This document shows positions 9,648-18,813 of a stretch of DNA of 64,000 nt, in pieces (position 1 is the stretch's first letter; each line of letters starts with the position of its first letter). The stretch is from positions 1-64,000 of IMG/VR virus record IMGVR_UViG_3300017991_000056; one strand, written 5' to 3'. Below the pieces are notes generated by a model. That model saw nothing but the letters and a program-made list of their open reading frames with translations, was not told where the DNA came from and made no database searches. The translations under genes and the position numbers were made by a program. Source of the stretch: a virus.

Positions 9648-11960
9648 ATGAAAGCAATCGCATTGGCAACTGACAGCGTTCTCGGGAACCCGCTCGGGCG
9701 GTCCCTGAAGTATTGCTGCATGACGTGCGGGATCGAGCTCGACACGCACTCCGTGACGGCCGGGTGCGCCGAGTACAAGCCGCTGTTCGAGAAGTACGAC
9801 CAGGTCATCACGTGGAACTGCCGCATGCCTCACAACTGGCCGACGGCCCGGGGCAAGAACGTCCTCTTCGTCGAGAACGCCCTCTTGTCCCAGGGCTGCG
9901 GGGCCTTCGTCGACGCGAGGGGCTTCTTCTCGCAGTCGAACCTTTGCAGGGAGAGGCACTGGGACTCGGTCTCGTACGAGGCTCACGCCGGCCGTGTCAG
10001 GGACTTCGTCCGGGACAAGTTCAAGTGGGAGGCCTTCTCTGGGGGGACGCCCGGCGGCCCGGTCCTGGTGGCGCTCCAGAACTCGCTCGACTGCAACATG
10101 AGGTACGAGTTCCCGTTCGGGGCGAAGAGGGGAGGGGACCGGCTGCTGTCGAGCCTGGAGGTGCTGGCGACGCACCTTCCGAGGTTCGGGGACCGGAAGG
10201 TGCTCATACGGCCGCATCCGCGGTTCATGGCCTGGTGGGACGAGCATTTTGAGGAGTACAGGGGCAAGTTCTGGAGGGACGAGTGGGAGCTCAACCTGGG
10301 GGGCAGCATCTACGAGCTCATGCCGAGCTGCTCGGCGCTGGTGGCGGTGAACTCGACGGTCATCAGCGAGGGCATGACGCTGGGGCTTCCGATAGCCGCC
10401 ATCGGGACGGGCGCCTTCAGCGGGTGCGGGGGAATCCTCGAGTGCGCCGCCGACCCGTCGAGGCTGGGAGAGATCGGGTCATTCGAGCCGGACGTCGAGG
10501 CCTGCAAGAAGTACGTGGCGGCCGTGCTCACGAGGCACCAGATGATGTACGCCTGGAAGCCGACGGAGGTGTTTGCCAACGAGGAGTTCCAGAAGTGGGT
10601 CAAGAGGGGCCGGAGCATGTTCCGGCCGAAGGCCCTCAACATCGGGGTGGACTGGCAGAAGAAGATAGCGGAGAGCAGGAAGGCGAACCCGTTCACGGTC
10701 GACGTCCTGGACAGGCTGAGGAACGAGGGCATGCAGTATCTCGACGCCGACGCCGGAAGCAGAAAGAGGAAGCGGTGCTGCGGGGGCAAGATCAGGAGCG
10801 TGTACCTGGAGCGATGGGAGAGGGAGAGCAAGAGGGGGGATGTCCAGAGGTACGCCAGGCTCGACGAGCTGAAAAGTGGAGGGAGGGTGGTCCTTGGGTA
10901 TTTCGGGAGTGCCCACCTGGGTGACTGCGTCGTCACGACCACGCTGCCTCGGAAGCTCAAGGAGAAGTACGGCTGCGAGGTGATGGTGGTCAGGCACAGG
11001 AGGACCATCGAGGTCTTCGGGAACAACCCGCACTTCGACGGGCACTTCGTCGCCGGCCGCGTCGCGCTCGGGGGGGCGCAGTGCGGGAACGGCACGCATG
11101 TCCAGCGGGTCGAGCGCTATTTCGATCTTCCGGAGGAGCCTTTCTCGAAAGGGGAGATATACTTGACGGAGGGCGAGCAGAGATGGGCGAACGACCTGAG
11201 GGCCAGCTTGCCGGACAGGCCGATCGTCGTCCTCTGCAACGGCTCCGGGACCAACAACACCGAGGACCCGTTCAACCTGCGCCCGTGGCAGGCGTGGGCC
11301 GACGTCATCGGGGAGGGCGCCACGGTGATCCAGCTGGCCATGAAGAGCAAGGCGGCGTACCAGGAGAGGAAGAACCGGCAGGGGATGGCGGACGTGGAGG
11401 CGATCCTGGACGGGCACCTGGTCCTGGCGAACCTGCCGACGAGGATGTTCCTCGCGGTCTTCAGCGTGGCCGACGCCTATTTCGGGACGTGGGCAGCGGG
11501 GTCGCACGCGGCGGCGGCGTTCGGGCTTCATTCGATCGTTCACCTGAACAGCCACTTGAAGGGCTGGCCGGAGTTCCCGGGCAGTACGCGCCTGGAGCAG
11601 TTCCTCTACCCGCAGCACTCGTTCGCGAGGTGGGGCGACGAGGTTCCGCTCCCTCCGGACGAGCTGCCCGCGAGGAAATCCCCGAAGAGGGCGACCCCGG
11701 AGGAGGCCGCGAAAGCGACGGAGGCCGTGGCGGGGGCGGGGGACCAGAAGAGGGCGGCGGCCGAATACGAGGAGGTCGCGGCAGAGATAGACGCCTCCAT
11801 AGATTCCGAGATGCAGGCGCTTCTGACGGCGCATCGAGAGGCTGTTGAGAGGCCAGGCATGGACCCGGCCATATTGGCGGCCGGTAGGTCGGACGTGGTG
11901 AGCGTCTGGCGCCTGAAGAGGCCTCCCGAGGAAGAGAAGGATTGGCCCGCCGGGTCCTGA
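9648..11960 (+). CDS. Two-domain glycosyltransferase (KpsS/CDP-glycerol-like plus GT9-like)
   Basis: This is a 770-residue protein. The N-terminal half (about 1-330) resembles GT-B capsule-polysaccharide/CDP-glycerophosphotransferase enzymes: RPHPR at 188-192 and NSTVISEG at 235-242. The C-terminal half (about 412-660) resembles the GT9 heptosyltransferase fold: GYFGSAHLGDCVVTTTLP near 417, a CNGSG loop and WAAGSHAAAAFG. The start is ATG at 9648, behind AAAGGTGG; an in-frame TTG 15 bases earlier is less likely. It sits between the TPTPTV protein and a collagen-like fibre, so virion fibre glycosylation is the likely job, although modification of host surface sugars is possible. The C-terminal 110 residues are charged and low in complexity. 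Confidence 0.75.
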   Translation: MKAIALATDSVLGNPLGRSLKYCCMTCGIELDTHSVTAGCAEYKPLFEKYDQVITWNCRMPHNWPTARGKNVLFVENALLSQGCGAFVDARGFFSQSNLCRERHWDSVSYEAHAGRVRDFVRDKFKWEAFSGGTPGGPVLVALQNSLDCNMRYEFPFGAKRGGDRLLSSLEVLATHLPRFGDRKVLIRPHPRFMAWWDEHFEEYRGKFWRDEWELNLGGSIYELMPSCSALVAVNSTVISEGMTLGLPIAAIGTGAFSGCGGILECAADPSRLGEIGSFEPDVEACKKYVAAVLTRHQMMYAWKPTEVFANEEFQKWVKRGRSMFRPKALNIGVDWQKKIAESRKANPFTVDVLDRLRNEGMQYLDADAGSRKRKRCCGGKIRSVYLERWERESKRGDVQRYARLDELKSGGRVVLGYFGSAHLGDCVVTTTLPRKLKEKYGCEVMVVRHRRTIEVFGNNPHFDGHFVAGRVALGGAQCGNGTHVQRVERYFDLPEEPFSKGEIYLTEGEQRWANDLRASLPDRPIVVLCNGSGTNNTEDPFNLRPWQAWADVIGEGATVIQLAMKSKAAYQERKNRQGMADVEAILDGHLVLANLPTRMFLAVFSVADAYFGTWAAGSHAAAAFGLHSIVHLNSHLKGWPEFPGSTRLEQFLYPQHSFARWGDEVPLPPDELPARKSPKRATPEEAAKATEAVAGAGDQKRAAAEYEEVAAEIDASIDSEMQALLTAHREAVERPGMDPAILAAGRSDVVSVWRLKRPPEEEKDWPAGS

Positions 11961-11977
11961 TCCTGAGGAGATAGAAG

Positions 11978-14900
11978 ATGAGCGGTTCAGCATTTCCATT
12001 GCAGAGGGTCGGCCCTCAGGGCTGGCAGGGTCTTCGTGGCTGTCAGGGTCTCGTCGGAGACCAGGGTCTTCGCGGGTTTCAAGGCAATCAGGGCGTCCAA
12101 GGTCTCCAGGGCTGGCAGGGTTGGCAGGGCAACCAGGGCGACCAGGGCCTACAGGGGACGAACCCGGGGCCGCGCGGCTTTCAGGGCCCTCAGGGCAACC
12201 AGGGCTGGCAGGGAGCTCAGGGTCCCCAGGGCCTTCGGGGCGTCCAGGGTTTCCAGGGAGCTCGTGGCCTTCAGGGTAACCAGGGCCTTCAGGGCTGGCA
12301 GGGTCCCCAGGGTCCCCAGGGCCTTCGGGGCGTCCAGGGTTTCCAGGGAGTTCGTGGCCTTCAGGGTAACCGGGGCTTTCAGGGCTGGCAGGGTCCCCAG
12401 GGCCTGCGGGGCTTCCAGGGAGCTCGTGGCTTTCAGGGTAACCAGGGCCTTCAGGGCTGGCAGGGTCCCCAGGGCCTTCGGGGCTTCCAGGGCTTCCAGG
12501 GAGCTCGTGGCTTTCAGGGCAACCAGGGCTGGCAGGGAGTTCAGGGTCCCCAGGGTTTCCAGGGCAACCAGGGCCTCCAGGGTCCTCAGGGTTCCCAGGG
12601 CAACCAGGGTCCTATTGGCATTACGGGGGTGACAAGGTTCTACGGTCTTCCCGAGACTGTGTTGCTGCTCCATATGGATGGGGTAGATGAATCAACAGAC
12701 TTCCCTGACTCTGCCCTCGGGGGGAATGCGCCTCACACGGTGACCGCAGTGGGGGATGCCCAGGTGGATACCGCCTTGAAGGAGTATGGGTCGGGATCGG
12801 CACTGTTTGATGGCAATGACTATCTGTCCGTGCCGGATAGTGACGACTGGGACTTTGGCACAGGCGACCTGACGATGGAGGCTTGGGTCTACCTGGAGGA
12901 TAACATTGCCAATAACAATGAACAGCCTGTTCTGGGCATATACGTAGACAGCAGCAACTATTGGGGCCTCTGGCACGACGGCACCACCAATGGGTGGACC
13001 TTCAAGATAAAAGTGGGGGGTGCGTACCTACTGAATGACCTTCTCAAGCAGGGAGGGTCAACCATAACCAAGCAAACCTGGACCCACGTAGCTGTTGTTC
13101 GAGATGGCAATGATTGGTATATCTATGAAGATGGCACCCAGGTTGCCTCCACCACTGGCGACATAACTTTTCCAGATTTCTCCACGACCGACCTGTACAT
13201 AGGAAGGTTTGATCGGAATAGCAACACCCATATCAAGGGCAACATCGATGAGCTGAGAGTCACGAAGGGTGTTGCCGAGTACACCGGAGCTTTTACGCCT
13301 GCCGGGCCATTCTCTCCATACCTCCAGGGCAACCAAGGCTTTCGTGGTTTCCAGGGCAACCAGGGCTGGCAGGGGATGGGTCTTCAGGGCCCGGGAGGCG
13401 CGACCGGCTCGGTTGGCGACCAGGGCGCGCAGGGCGTTGCGGGCAGTCAGGGGGTCGAGGGCGCGCAGGGCTATCAAGGGCCGCAGGGGGTCGGGGGGGA
13501 CCAGGGCTATCAAGGGCCGCAGGGTACCGCCGGAATGCAGGGTTGGGTGATGGATGAGTATGGGAACCTGCTTCCCCCCAATGACAACCAGGAAGACCTC
13601 GGCACGCAGGCGCGACGTGTGCGTTCTCTCTATCTTGGCCCGCAGAGTCTCCATCTTGGCTCCCAGACAGTCACCGAGAACGACGGCGAGCTGTATGTCG
13701 GCCTTCAGGTGATTCCCCGCATTCAGGACAGCGCCCGCGTCGGGGCCATAACGAAGGTCCTCTCGGCAGACAGGCTCGCCCCGAGAATCATTTACAACAG
13801 AAGCAACGAGATTCTCGCGACCGACAACGACAAGCTAGTCGCCGCCTACTACGATGCCAGCGGGTACGGAGGAAACGACGCCAACACCGTTCTTCTTCTC
13901 CATTTCAATGGCCCTTCGGGTTCCACCGAGATTGCCGATGACGCCCTGGGTGGGTCGGCCCCTCACGTCGTGACGGCGGTTGGCAACGCCAGAATCAGCG
14001 GTTCGCAGGTCAAGTTCGGGAGCGGCGCGATTTTCTTTGACGGTTCCGGGGACAATCTCGTCGCCGTGGACAGCCCCGACTTTGCCTTTGGCGCTGACAA
14101 CTTCGTTATCGACTTCTGGACATATGCCACTGGCTATTCGAACCAGAGGCTTTTCGGGCAGTACGAGAGCGCGGACAACTTCGTTTCGTGCTTCGTCGGC
14201 TCTGTTGGTCCGGAATTCCAGCTCAAGGTCAGTGGGGGTACCCTTATCAGTCTGTCGGATTCGGGGATTCCGTCGGCTGGCTGGCACCACTGGGCGATAC
14301 TGAGGAGTGCCAACACCTGGCGCATGATGCTGGACGGGGTGTCCATAGCGGCCACGTCGCAGGCTGGCACGTATCCAGACCTTGACGCGCCCTTCCTGAT
14401 AGGCGACGACACTCTCGGCAGCGGTACCCCGTTCTCCGGCTGGATGGACGAGTGGAGGGTTTCCTCGGACACGGACCGCGGGTGGGCTAGTGGTTTCACT
14501 CCTCCCGATCACGAGTACGAGGAGGCGGGCATCGTCCAGCGGTGGGCCATGCTGTCGACGAAGGTCACCGAGCTGGTAAAGGGTCCAGAGGGGGTCACGC
14601 CGGGCTACCTTCCGTCGTGGACGGGGAACCAGACCGTAAATCAGGGGTTTCAGGTCGTGTATCTCCTAGGGATACAGGGGAGCCAGGGGCAGGTGCCGAC
14701 CGCCCATGCCGTCACGGAGGCCATTGCCGCAGCGCAGAGTACTGGGCCGCAGGGAGCGCAAGGCTCGACAGGTGACACGGGTGCCGCGGGAGCCCAAGGA
14801 GTTGATGGTTCGCAGGGCGTTCAGGGTCCTCAGGGCCTCCGAGGTTTCCAGGGAGTTCGTGGCTTTCAGGGCTGGCAGGGCGTCCAGGGTGTTCAGGGAA

Positions 14901-15670
14901 ACCAGGGCAACCAGGGATTCCAGGGTCCTCAAGGCCTCCGTGGCTTCCAGGGTGTTCAGGGCAACCAGGGTGTTCAGGGAAACCAGGGCAACCATGGATT
15001 CCAGGGTCCGCAAGGCCTCCGTGGCTTCCAGGGTGTCCAGGGCAACCAGGGATTTCAGGGTCCGCAAGGCCTCCGTGGCTTCCAGGGTGTCCAGGGCAAC
15101 CAAGGCTGGCAGGGCGTCCAGGGTGTTCAGGGAAACCAGGGCAACCAGGGATTCCAGGGTCCTCAAGGCCTCCGTGGCTTCCAGGGTGTCCAGGGCAACC
15201 AGGGATTCCAGGGCTGGCAGGGAAACCAGGGTCCTCAGGGCAACCAGGGTTGGCAGGGATTTGGAGAAGAGGGAGTCCAGGGTCCGCAAGGGGACAAGCT
15301 GGCCATCGTCGAGACGTCGCAGGGATACCGGGCGCTCTACTGCATGGAGTCCCCGGAGGTGCTGTTCGTCGACGTGGTGAGGGTTGGGCATCGAGGCGAC
15401 CTCTCGACGCACGTGCTCGACGGGATTTTCGTGGAGGCGTGCGAGCCGGATTCCATATTCGTGATGTCGGTGGTGGCGGGGAGGCCGGTCGCTGTCTCGG
15501 CGAACGTGGAGGGCGAGATTCTGACGGTGAGGACGGAGAGGGAGGTTGACACGAAGGTGGTCGTGGCGGTAGTCGGGACGAGGAAGGGGGCCGCTGGTCG
15601 AAGGTTCGAGGGGCATACCGAGGAGGAGGCGAAGCGGAACGCCTCGTTCTGGAACGGCTGGAGGGGCTGA
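11978..15670 (+). CDS. Collagen-like fibre protein with two LamG-like domains
   Basis: This is a 1,230-residue protein with a GAGGAG site 7 bases before its ATG. It has an N-terminal Gly-X-Gln run (about 10-215). A concanavalin/LamG-like beta-sandwich follows (about 225-445; [43 protein letters not shown]). Next come a short collagen cassette, a linker ([12 protein letters not shown]) and a second LamG-like domain (about 640-850; [27 protein letters not shown]). A second collagen run and a unique C-terminal domain of about 125 residues complete it. LamG domains in phage fibres commonly bind glycans. The gene lies between the glycosyltransferase and the sulfotransferase. It is a probable receptor-binding or surface-adhesion fibre. 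Confidence 0.85.
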   Translation: MSGSAFPLQRVGPQGWQGLRGCQGLVGDQGLRGFQGNQGVQGLQGWQGWQGNQGDQGLQGTNPGPRGFQGPQGNQGWQGAQGPQGLRGVQGFQGARGLQGNQGLQGWQGPQGPQGLRGVQGFQGVRGLQGNRGFQGWQGPQGLRGFQGARGFQGNQGLQGWQGPQGLRGFQGFQGARGFQGNQGWQGVQGPQGFQGNQGLQGPQGSQGNQGPIGITGVTRFYGLPETVLLLHMDGVDESTDFPDSALGGNAPHTVTAVGDAQVDTALKEYGSGSALFDGNDYLSVPDSDDWDFGTGDLTMEAWVYLEDNIANNNEQPVLGIYVDSSNYWGLWHDGTTNGWTFKIKVGGAYLLNDLLKQGGSTITKQTWTHVAVVRDGNDWYIYEDGTQVASTTGDITFPDFSTTDLYIGRFDRNSNTHIKGNIDELRVTKGVAEYTGAFTPAGPFSPYLQGNQGFRGFQGNQGWQGMGLQGPGGATGSVGDQGAQGVAGSQGVEGAQGYQGPQGVGGDQGYQGPQGTAGMQGWVMDEYGNLLPPNDNQEDLGTQARRVRSLYLGPQSLHLGSQTVTENDGELYVGLQVIPRIQDSARVGAITKVLSADRLAPRIIYNRSNEILATDNDKLVAAYYDASGYGGNDANTVLLLHFNGPSGSTEIADDALGGSAPHVVTAVGNARISGSQVKFGSGAIFFDGSGDNLVAVDSPDFAFGADNFVIDFWTYATGYSNQRLFGQYESADNFVSCFVGSVGPEFQLKVSGGTLISLSDSGIPSAGWHHWAILRSANTWRMMLDGVSIAATSQAGTYPDLDAPFLIGDDTLGSGTPFSGWMDEWRVSSDTDRGWASGFTPPDHEYEEAGIVQRWAMLSTKVTELVKGPEGVTPGYLPSWTGNQTVNQGFQVVYLLGIQGSQGQVPTAHAVTEAIAAAQSTGPQGAQGSTGDTGAAGAQGVDGSQGVQGPQGLRGFQGVRGFQGWQGVQGVQGNQGNQGFQGPQGLRGFQGVQGNQGVQGNQGNHGFQGPQGLRGFQGVQGNQGFQGPQGLRGFQGVQGNQGWQGVQGVQGNQGNQGFQGPQGLRGFQGVQGNQGFQGWQGNQGPQGNQGWQGFGEEGVQGPQGDKLAIVETSQGYRALYCMESPEVLFVDVVRVGHRGDLSTHVLDGIFVEACEPDSIFVMSVVAGRPVAVSANVEGEILTVRTEREVDTKVVVAVVGTRKGAAGRRFEGHTEEEAKRNASFWNGWRG

Positions 15671-15691
15671 GGTGGCCCCGAGCGTGGCGAG

Positions 15692-15717
15692 CTGCCCCAT
15701 GGGGCGGGCAATATGAG
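15692..15717 (+). promoter_or_regulatory. Palindrome followed by AATATGAGA upstream of sulfotransferase
   Basis: GCCCCATGGGGC is followed by GGGCAATATGAGA, the same layout as the element at 9606-9629. It lies just before the AAGGAGA ribosome-binding site of the sulfotransferase gene. Confidence 0.35.
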
Positions 15718-15729
15718 AAGGAGAGCGAG

Positions 15730-16800
15730 ATGATCGTGGTGACAGGATGTCCGAGGTCCGGGACGAGTCTGATGATGTTCACCCTCCGAGGGGCGCTCGG
15801 GGAGGACCGCATCATGGGGGCGGAGTTCCCCCAGGACGAGGGGCTCAAGCGCTTCTTGGAGAAGCATGAGGACGAGACCGACAGCGAGTACGACGCCAGG
15901 ATGTACGTCCGGGAGCAGAGGGTGGACCTGGGGCGGGAGGAGGAGGACAGGAGGCTCATCCGGGAGATGAACCCGAACGGCTTCTGGGAATGCCGGTATT
16001 CCGTCCAGGTGGTCGACTGGCATCTCGGGATCGAGGAGGAGTGTCTGCCTGACAAGGTGTGCAAGATCGTGAGCCAGGGTCTCGCCAGGACCGATCCGCA
16101 GTTCGTTGACAAGGTGATCTTCATGGCGAGGAGCCCGAGGCAGGTGGCCAAGTCGCAGGAGAACCTGAGGCACATGCCGGTCGGGACGATTCAGGAGCAG
16201 AGGGACATGAAGATCCACACTCCGCTGATGTTCTGCAACGTGACGGCGGCCGTGGCCATGTGGCTGAAGGCCTATCCGGACGTCCCGGTCCACATGGTCG
16301 TGTTCGACGATTTCATAGAGAGGCCGGACGAGGTCCTGGAAGGGGTTCGCGAGTTTCTCGGCGAGGGTGACTTCTCGGGCCATCCGGTCAATCCGAAGCT
16401 GAGGCGCAGCTACCCCGAGGACATCGAGCACTACCTCTGGCCCTACGCCGACCACATGTACGAGTTGCTTCTCCGCAAGGACTGGGCGGCCATTGTCGAG
16501 TATTTCCAGGAGAACGCGCGCGACATTCATAAGAAGGAGACGTCGGTCTATTGCGCCAGGAGGGCCACGCCGGCGCCCTATGGGGAGTGCGTGCTCTGCC
16601 GCGGCGACAAGCTGACCAGGGACAACTTCCGCCGGCAGGCGGAGTCGTCCGGGATCGACTGGCGCACGGAGCCCTGCATGTTCGAGTGTTTGAGCCCTTC
16701 CTGCGAGGGGCACGTCTCGATGGCCGAGAGCGTCGAGAGGAACTTCTGGGTCGAGGAGGTTCCGGCCAGGGCCGAGGGCGACAAGGCCCTGTTGGTTTGA
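15730..16800 (+). CDS. PAPS-dependent sulfotransferase family protein
   Basis: This is a 356-residue protein. GCPRSGTSL at residues 6-14 matches the 5'-phosphosulfate-binding loop of the sulfotransferase superfamily. RSPRQVAKS around residue 138 matches the 3'-phosphate-binding motif. A helix-rich sulfotransferase core continues to about 260, followed by an extra cysteine-rich tail (CVLCRGD, CMFECLSPSCEG) that could bind zinc. The ATG is preceded by AAGGAGA with 5-base spacing. The family transfers sulfate from PAPS to a sugar or protein hydroxyl. The gene sits in the fibre region with a glycosyltransferase, so sulfation of fibre glycans is the likely role; sulfation of a host metabolite is an alternative. 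Confidence 0.75.
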   Translation: MIVVTGCPRSGTSLMMFTLRGALGEDRIMGAEFPQDEGLKRFLEKHEDETDSEYDARMYVREQRVDLGREEEDRRLIREMNPNGFWECRYSVQVVDWHLGIEEECLPDKVCKIVSQGLARTDPQFVDKVIFMARSPRQVAKSQENLRHMPVGTIQEQRDMKIHTPLMFCNVTAAVAMWLKAYPDVPVHMVVFDDFIERPDEVLEGVREFLGEGDFSGHPVNPKLRRSYPEDIEHYLWPYADHMYELLLRKDWAAIVEYFQENARDIHKKETSVYCARRATPAPYGECVLCRGDKLTRDNFRRQAESSGIDWRTEPCMFECLSPSCEGHVSMAESVERNFWVEEVPARAEGDKALLV

Positions 16801-16809
16801 GGTTCGGGT

Positions 16810-16838
16810 GCTGCCCCGCGACCATCCGAGCGGGGAGC
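16810..16838 (+). other. Intergenic hairpin after the sulfotransferase gene
   Basis: GCTGCCCCGC pairs with GCGGGGAGC around a loop of about 10 bases, with one bulge. No T-run follows, so it is more likely an mRNA-stability or processing hairpin than an intrinsic terminator. Confidence 0.45.
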
Positions 16839-16905
16839 AGGAACGCGAACAGGCCGCTGCCGGACGATGGTCTGGCGAGGCCGTGCGGGAACTAGGAGGT
16901 CGATT

Positions 16906-17103
16906 ATGCTGGCGTGGTTCTACGACGTGGCGAAGAGGCAGAAGGTGCAGCGGCCGGTGATCGGCAAGCTGGTTGTGATGGGCAAGGACAAGAATCCCAG
17001 GTTCTCGATGGTCGGCAAGACCGTGGACGGCCGGCGCCTGGTTCTCATGGTGAGCAAGAAGGCCTACAAGCAGTCCGATGTCCCGAGGCTGAAGAGGAGG
17101 TGA
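16906..17103 (+). CDS. Small basic protein, unknown function
   Basis: This is a 65-residue basic protein beginning MLAWFYDVAKRQKVQR and ending in RLKRR. The start is ATG at 16906, 7 bases after TAGGAGGT; an upstream in-frame ATG lacks a ribosome-binding site. It is predicted to be a small beta-strand-rich fold without transmembrane segments or recognisable motifs. It is the last gene before a strong terminator. Confidence 0.65.
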   Translation: MLAWFYDVAKRQKVQRPVIGKLVVMGKDKNPRFSMVGKTVDGRRLVLMVSKKAYKQSDVPRLKRR

Positions 17104-17121
17104 CTTCCGGCTCCCCTTTCG

Positions 17122-17152
17122 GGCCCGCTCGAACGACGAGCGGGCCTTTTTT
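17122..17152 (+). terminator. Rho-independent terminator closing the fibre/modification operon
   Basis: A perfect 10-bp stem (GGCCCGCTCG / CGAGCGGGCC) with loop AACGA is followed by six T residues. Confidence 0.95.
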
Positions 17153-17175
17153 GTCGAAAGTCCGACCTGGAGGTG

Positions 17176-17181
17176 TATAAT
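17176..17181 (+). promoter_or_regulatory. Sigma70-like -10 box (TATAAT)
   Basis: A perfect TATAAT in the context GGTGTATAAT lies between the terminator and the TAGGAGGT site of the next gene. The -35 region is weak (TTGTCG at 17151, 19-bp spacer). The same GGTGTATAAT context occurs at 56593-56602 before the RNA locus. Confidence 0.7.
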
Positions 17182-17206
17182 AGGGCGTGACAGGTAGGAG
17201 GTGGAT

Positions 17207-18415
17207 ATGGCGGACATGAGGAATGTGCTTATTCGCGGCGTGGTCGAGCTGACGCGCAGCAAGGAGTTCTACGGCCATGTCGTCCAGCAGTTTGAGAAGG
17301 TTTACCTGGAGGGGGACTCCGGAATGGCCAGGAAGGTGCAGACGGCCGCTGTCGGCCGCGTTCCGGGCGACCGCTTCGTCAAGCTGTACCTGAACAAGGA
17401 CTACTTCGGGTCGATCTACGACGACCATGGCGCCGACAAGGGGTGGGAGTACGTCCTCGGGGCCATGGAGCACGAGACGTTGCACGTGGTCCTGGACCAT
17501 CTCTTCCTGGAGTTCGAGGACGAGGTGAGGGGAGGGGTCGCCGTCGACTGCGTGGTCAACCAGCTGATTCCGAAAAGCAGGGTCATGGACGCGTGGGCGC
17601 ACCCCATCAAGTACGGCCTGCCGGAAGGCAAGTCGTCGATCTGGTACTACAAGAACCTGGCCGGCAATTCCGAGTTCCAGAAGCAGCTGGCGTCGGGGGC
17701 GTTCGGGCCCGGAGGCGTCATGGAGTGGCTGAGGAGCTCGCATGGCCTGTGGGGCGACGTGGGGAAGGACGAGCTGGCCCACGAGATCATGAAGGACATA
17801 ATCCGGAAGGCGAGGGACATGTGCGACGGGAACTACGGGGACATTCCCGGGTGCGTCGCCGAGAGTATCGAGGAGCTCCTGAGGCGAAAACCTCCGAGGA
17901 TTTGCTGGGGGAGGGTCCTGAGGATGTTCTGCGCTTCCGCGATAGAGAGCGTCCTGGACTACACGATGAAGAGGGTGAGCAGGAGGTTCGGCACCCGGCC
18001 GGGGACGGTCCACGGCGACGTCCTGGACGTGGCGGTCATCGTTGACACGTCGATGTCGATCGACAAGTGGCAGGTGGCGGCCTTCTTCAACGAGATCGAG
18101 TGGATACGCCGGAACGGGGCGGTCATAACCGTCTACGAGGCGGACGCGAGCCTGAAGAGGACCTACCGCTACACCGGCAGGTTCGACGGCGAGGTTCATG
18201 GGCGTCGCGGGACGTGCCTGGACCCGGCCCTGGAGGAGGCGGAGAGGAGGCGCCACGACGCGGCGATCTACTTCACCGACTTCGAGGCGCCGGCGCTGAA
18301 GAGGAGATACGGGCTCCCCGTGCTGTGGGTCCTGACGAGGGACATGGCCAAGGAGGAGCGGCCCTGTGACTGGGGCACGGTTATCGTGCTGGACGAGCCG
18401 AGAAGGGTGGCGTGA
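17207..18415 (+). CDS. VWA-like metallopeptidase domain protein
   Basis: This is a 402-residue protein. The zinc-peptidase signature HETLHVVLDH spans residues 89-98. A C-terminal von Willebrand A-like domain carries VDTSMS (D280, S282, S284) as the MIDAS-type metal site. This matches the predicted metal-dependent peptidase/VWA family (COG3864-like), which often works beside AAA+ ATPases of the MoxR type. The start is ATG at 17207, 5 bases after AGGAGG, under a sigma70-like -10 box. The AAA+ gene in this window (53514) is of Bcs1 type and is distant. A role in protein remodelling or early host takeover is inferred, not shown. Confidence 0.7.
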   Translation: MADMRNVLIRGVVELTRSKEFYGHVVQQFEKVYLEGDSGMARKVQTAAVGRVPGDRFVKLYLNKDYFGSIYDDHGADKGWEYVLGAMEHETLHVVLDHLFLEFEDEVRGGVAVDCVVNQLIPKSRVMDAWAHPIKYGLPEGKSSIWYYKNLAGNSEFQKQLASGAFGPGGVMEWLRSSHGLWGDVGKDELAHEIMKDIIRKARDMCDGNYGDIPGCVAESIEELLRRKPPRICWGRVLRMFCASAIESVLDYTMKRVSRRFGTRPGTVHGDVLDVAVIVDTSMSIDKWQVAAFFNEIEWIRRNGAVITVYEADASLKRTYRYTGRFDGEVHGRRGTCLDPALEEAERRRHDAAIYFTDFEAPALKRRYGLPVLWVLTRDMAKEERPCDWGTVIVLDEPRRVA

Positions 18416-18432
18416 GGCATTGGGAGCATGAC

Positions 18433-18813
18433 ATGAAGACTTTGTTCGTGTGCGCGACGAGGAACATCGACAGGCACGTCGGCGAGGAGTACGACGACAT
18501 CCTGGAGGTGGAGGACCAGCCGACGACCGAGACGATCAAGCTGTGGGCCGACCGCGTGATGGACCACATCAGGAAGGTGCACGCCATGGACGCGGGGTCC
18601 GACGACCGCGGCGTCTCCGTCCATCTGGACGCGGCGAGCCCTTTCAACGCGATGCTCGTCAACCTGCAGATCAGGATGGGCCAGGACGAGGGTGTCAAGA
18701 TTGACCTGCCGTACCTTGACTCCGCGATCCGGACGACGAGCGATCCGGAGGCGTTGGCGGCGATAGGGAAGCTGGAGGCAAGGGAAAGGAGAAAGCGAGA
18801 TGGCGAGGAATAG
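18433..18813 (+). CDS. Hypothetical Rossmann-like protein
   Basis: This is a 126-residue protein beginning MKTLFVCATRNIDRH and containing SPFNAMLVNLQIRMGQ. Alternating beta strands and helices (TLFVCAT, SVHLDAAS) suggest a small alpha/beta fold. The start is ATG at 18433 with a weak GGGAG. It overlaps the next gene by 14 bases, indicating translational coupling. No family could be assigned with confidence. Confidence 0.6.
   Translation: MKTLFVCATRNIDRHVGEEYDDILEVEDQPTTETIKLWADRVMDHIRKVHAMDAGSDDRGVSVHLDAASPFNAMLVNLQIRMGQDEGVKIDLPYLDSAIRTTSDPEALAAIGKLEARERRKRDGEE

Noticed and set aside
6930-10247. Long minus-strand reading frame of about 1,100 residues, Arg/Gly/Ser/His-rich
   Set aside because: It mirrors the TPTPTV repeat and GC-rich codons of the + strand genes, has no ribosome-binding site and its composition follows the repeat.
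1-16000. Diversity-generating retroelement acting on fibre genes
   Set aside because: No reverse transcriptase or template/variable repeat pair with A-specific differences is visible; variation follows collagen triplets.
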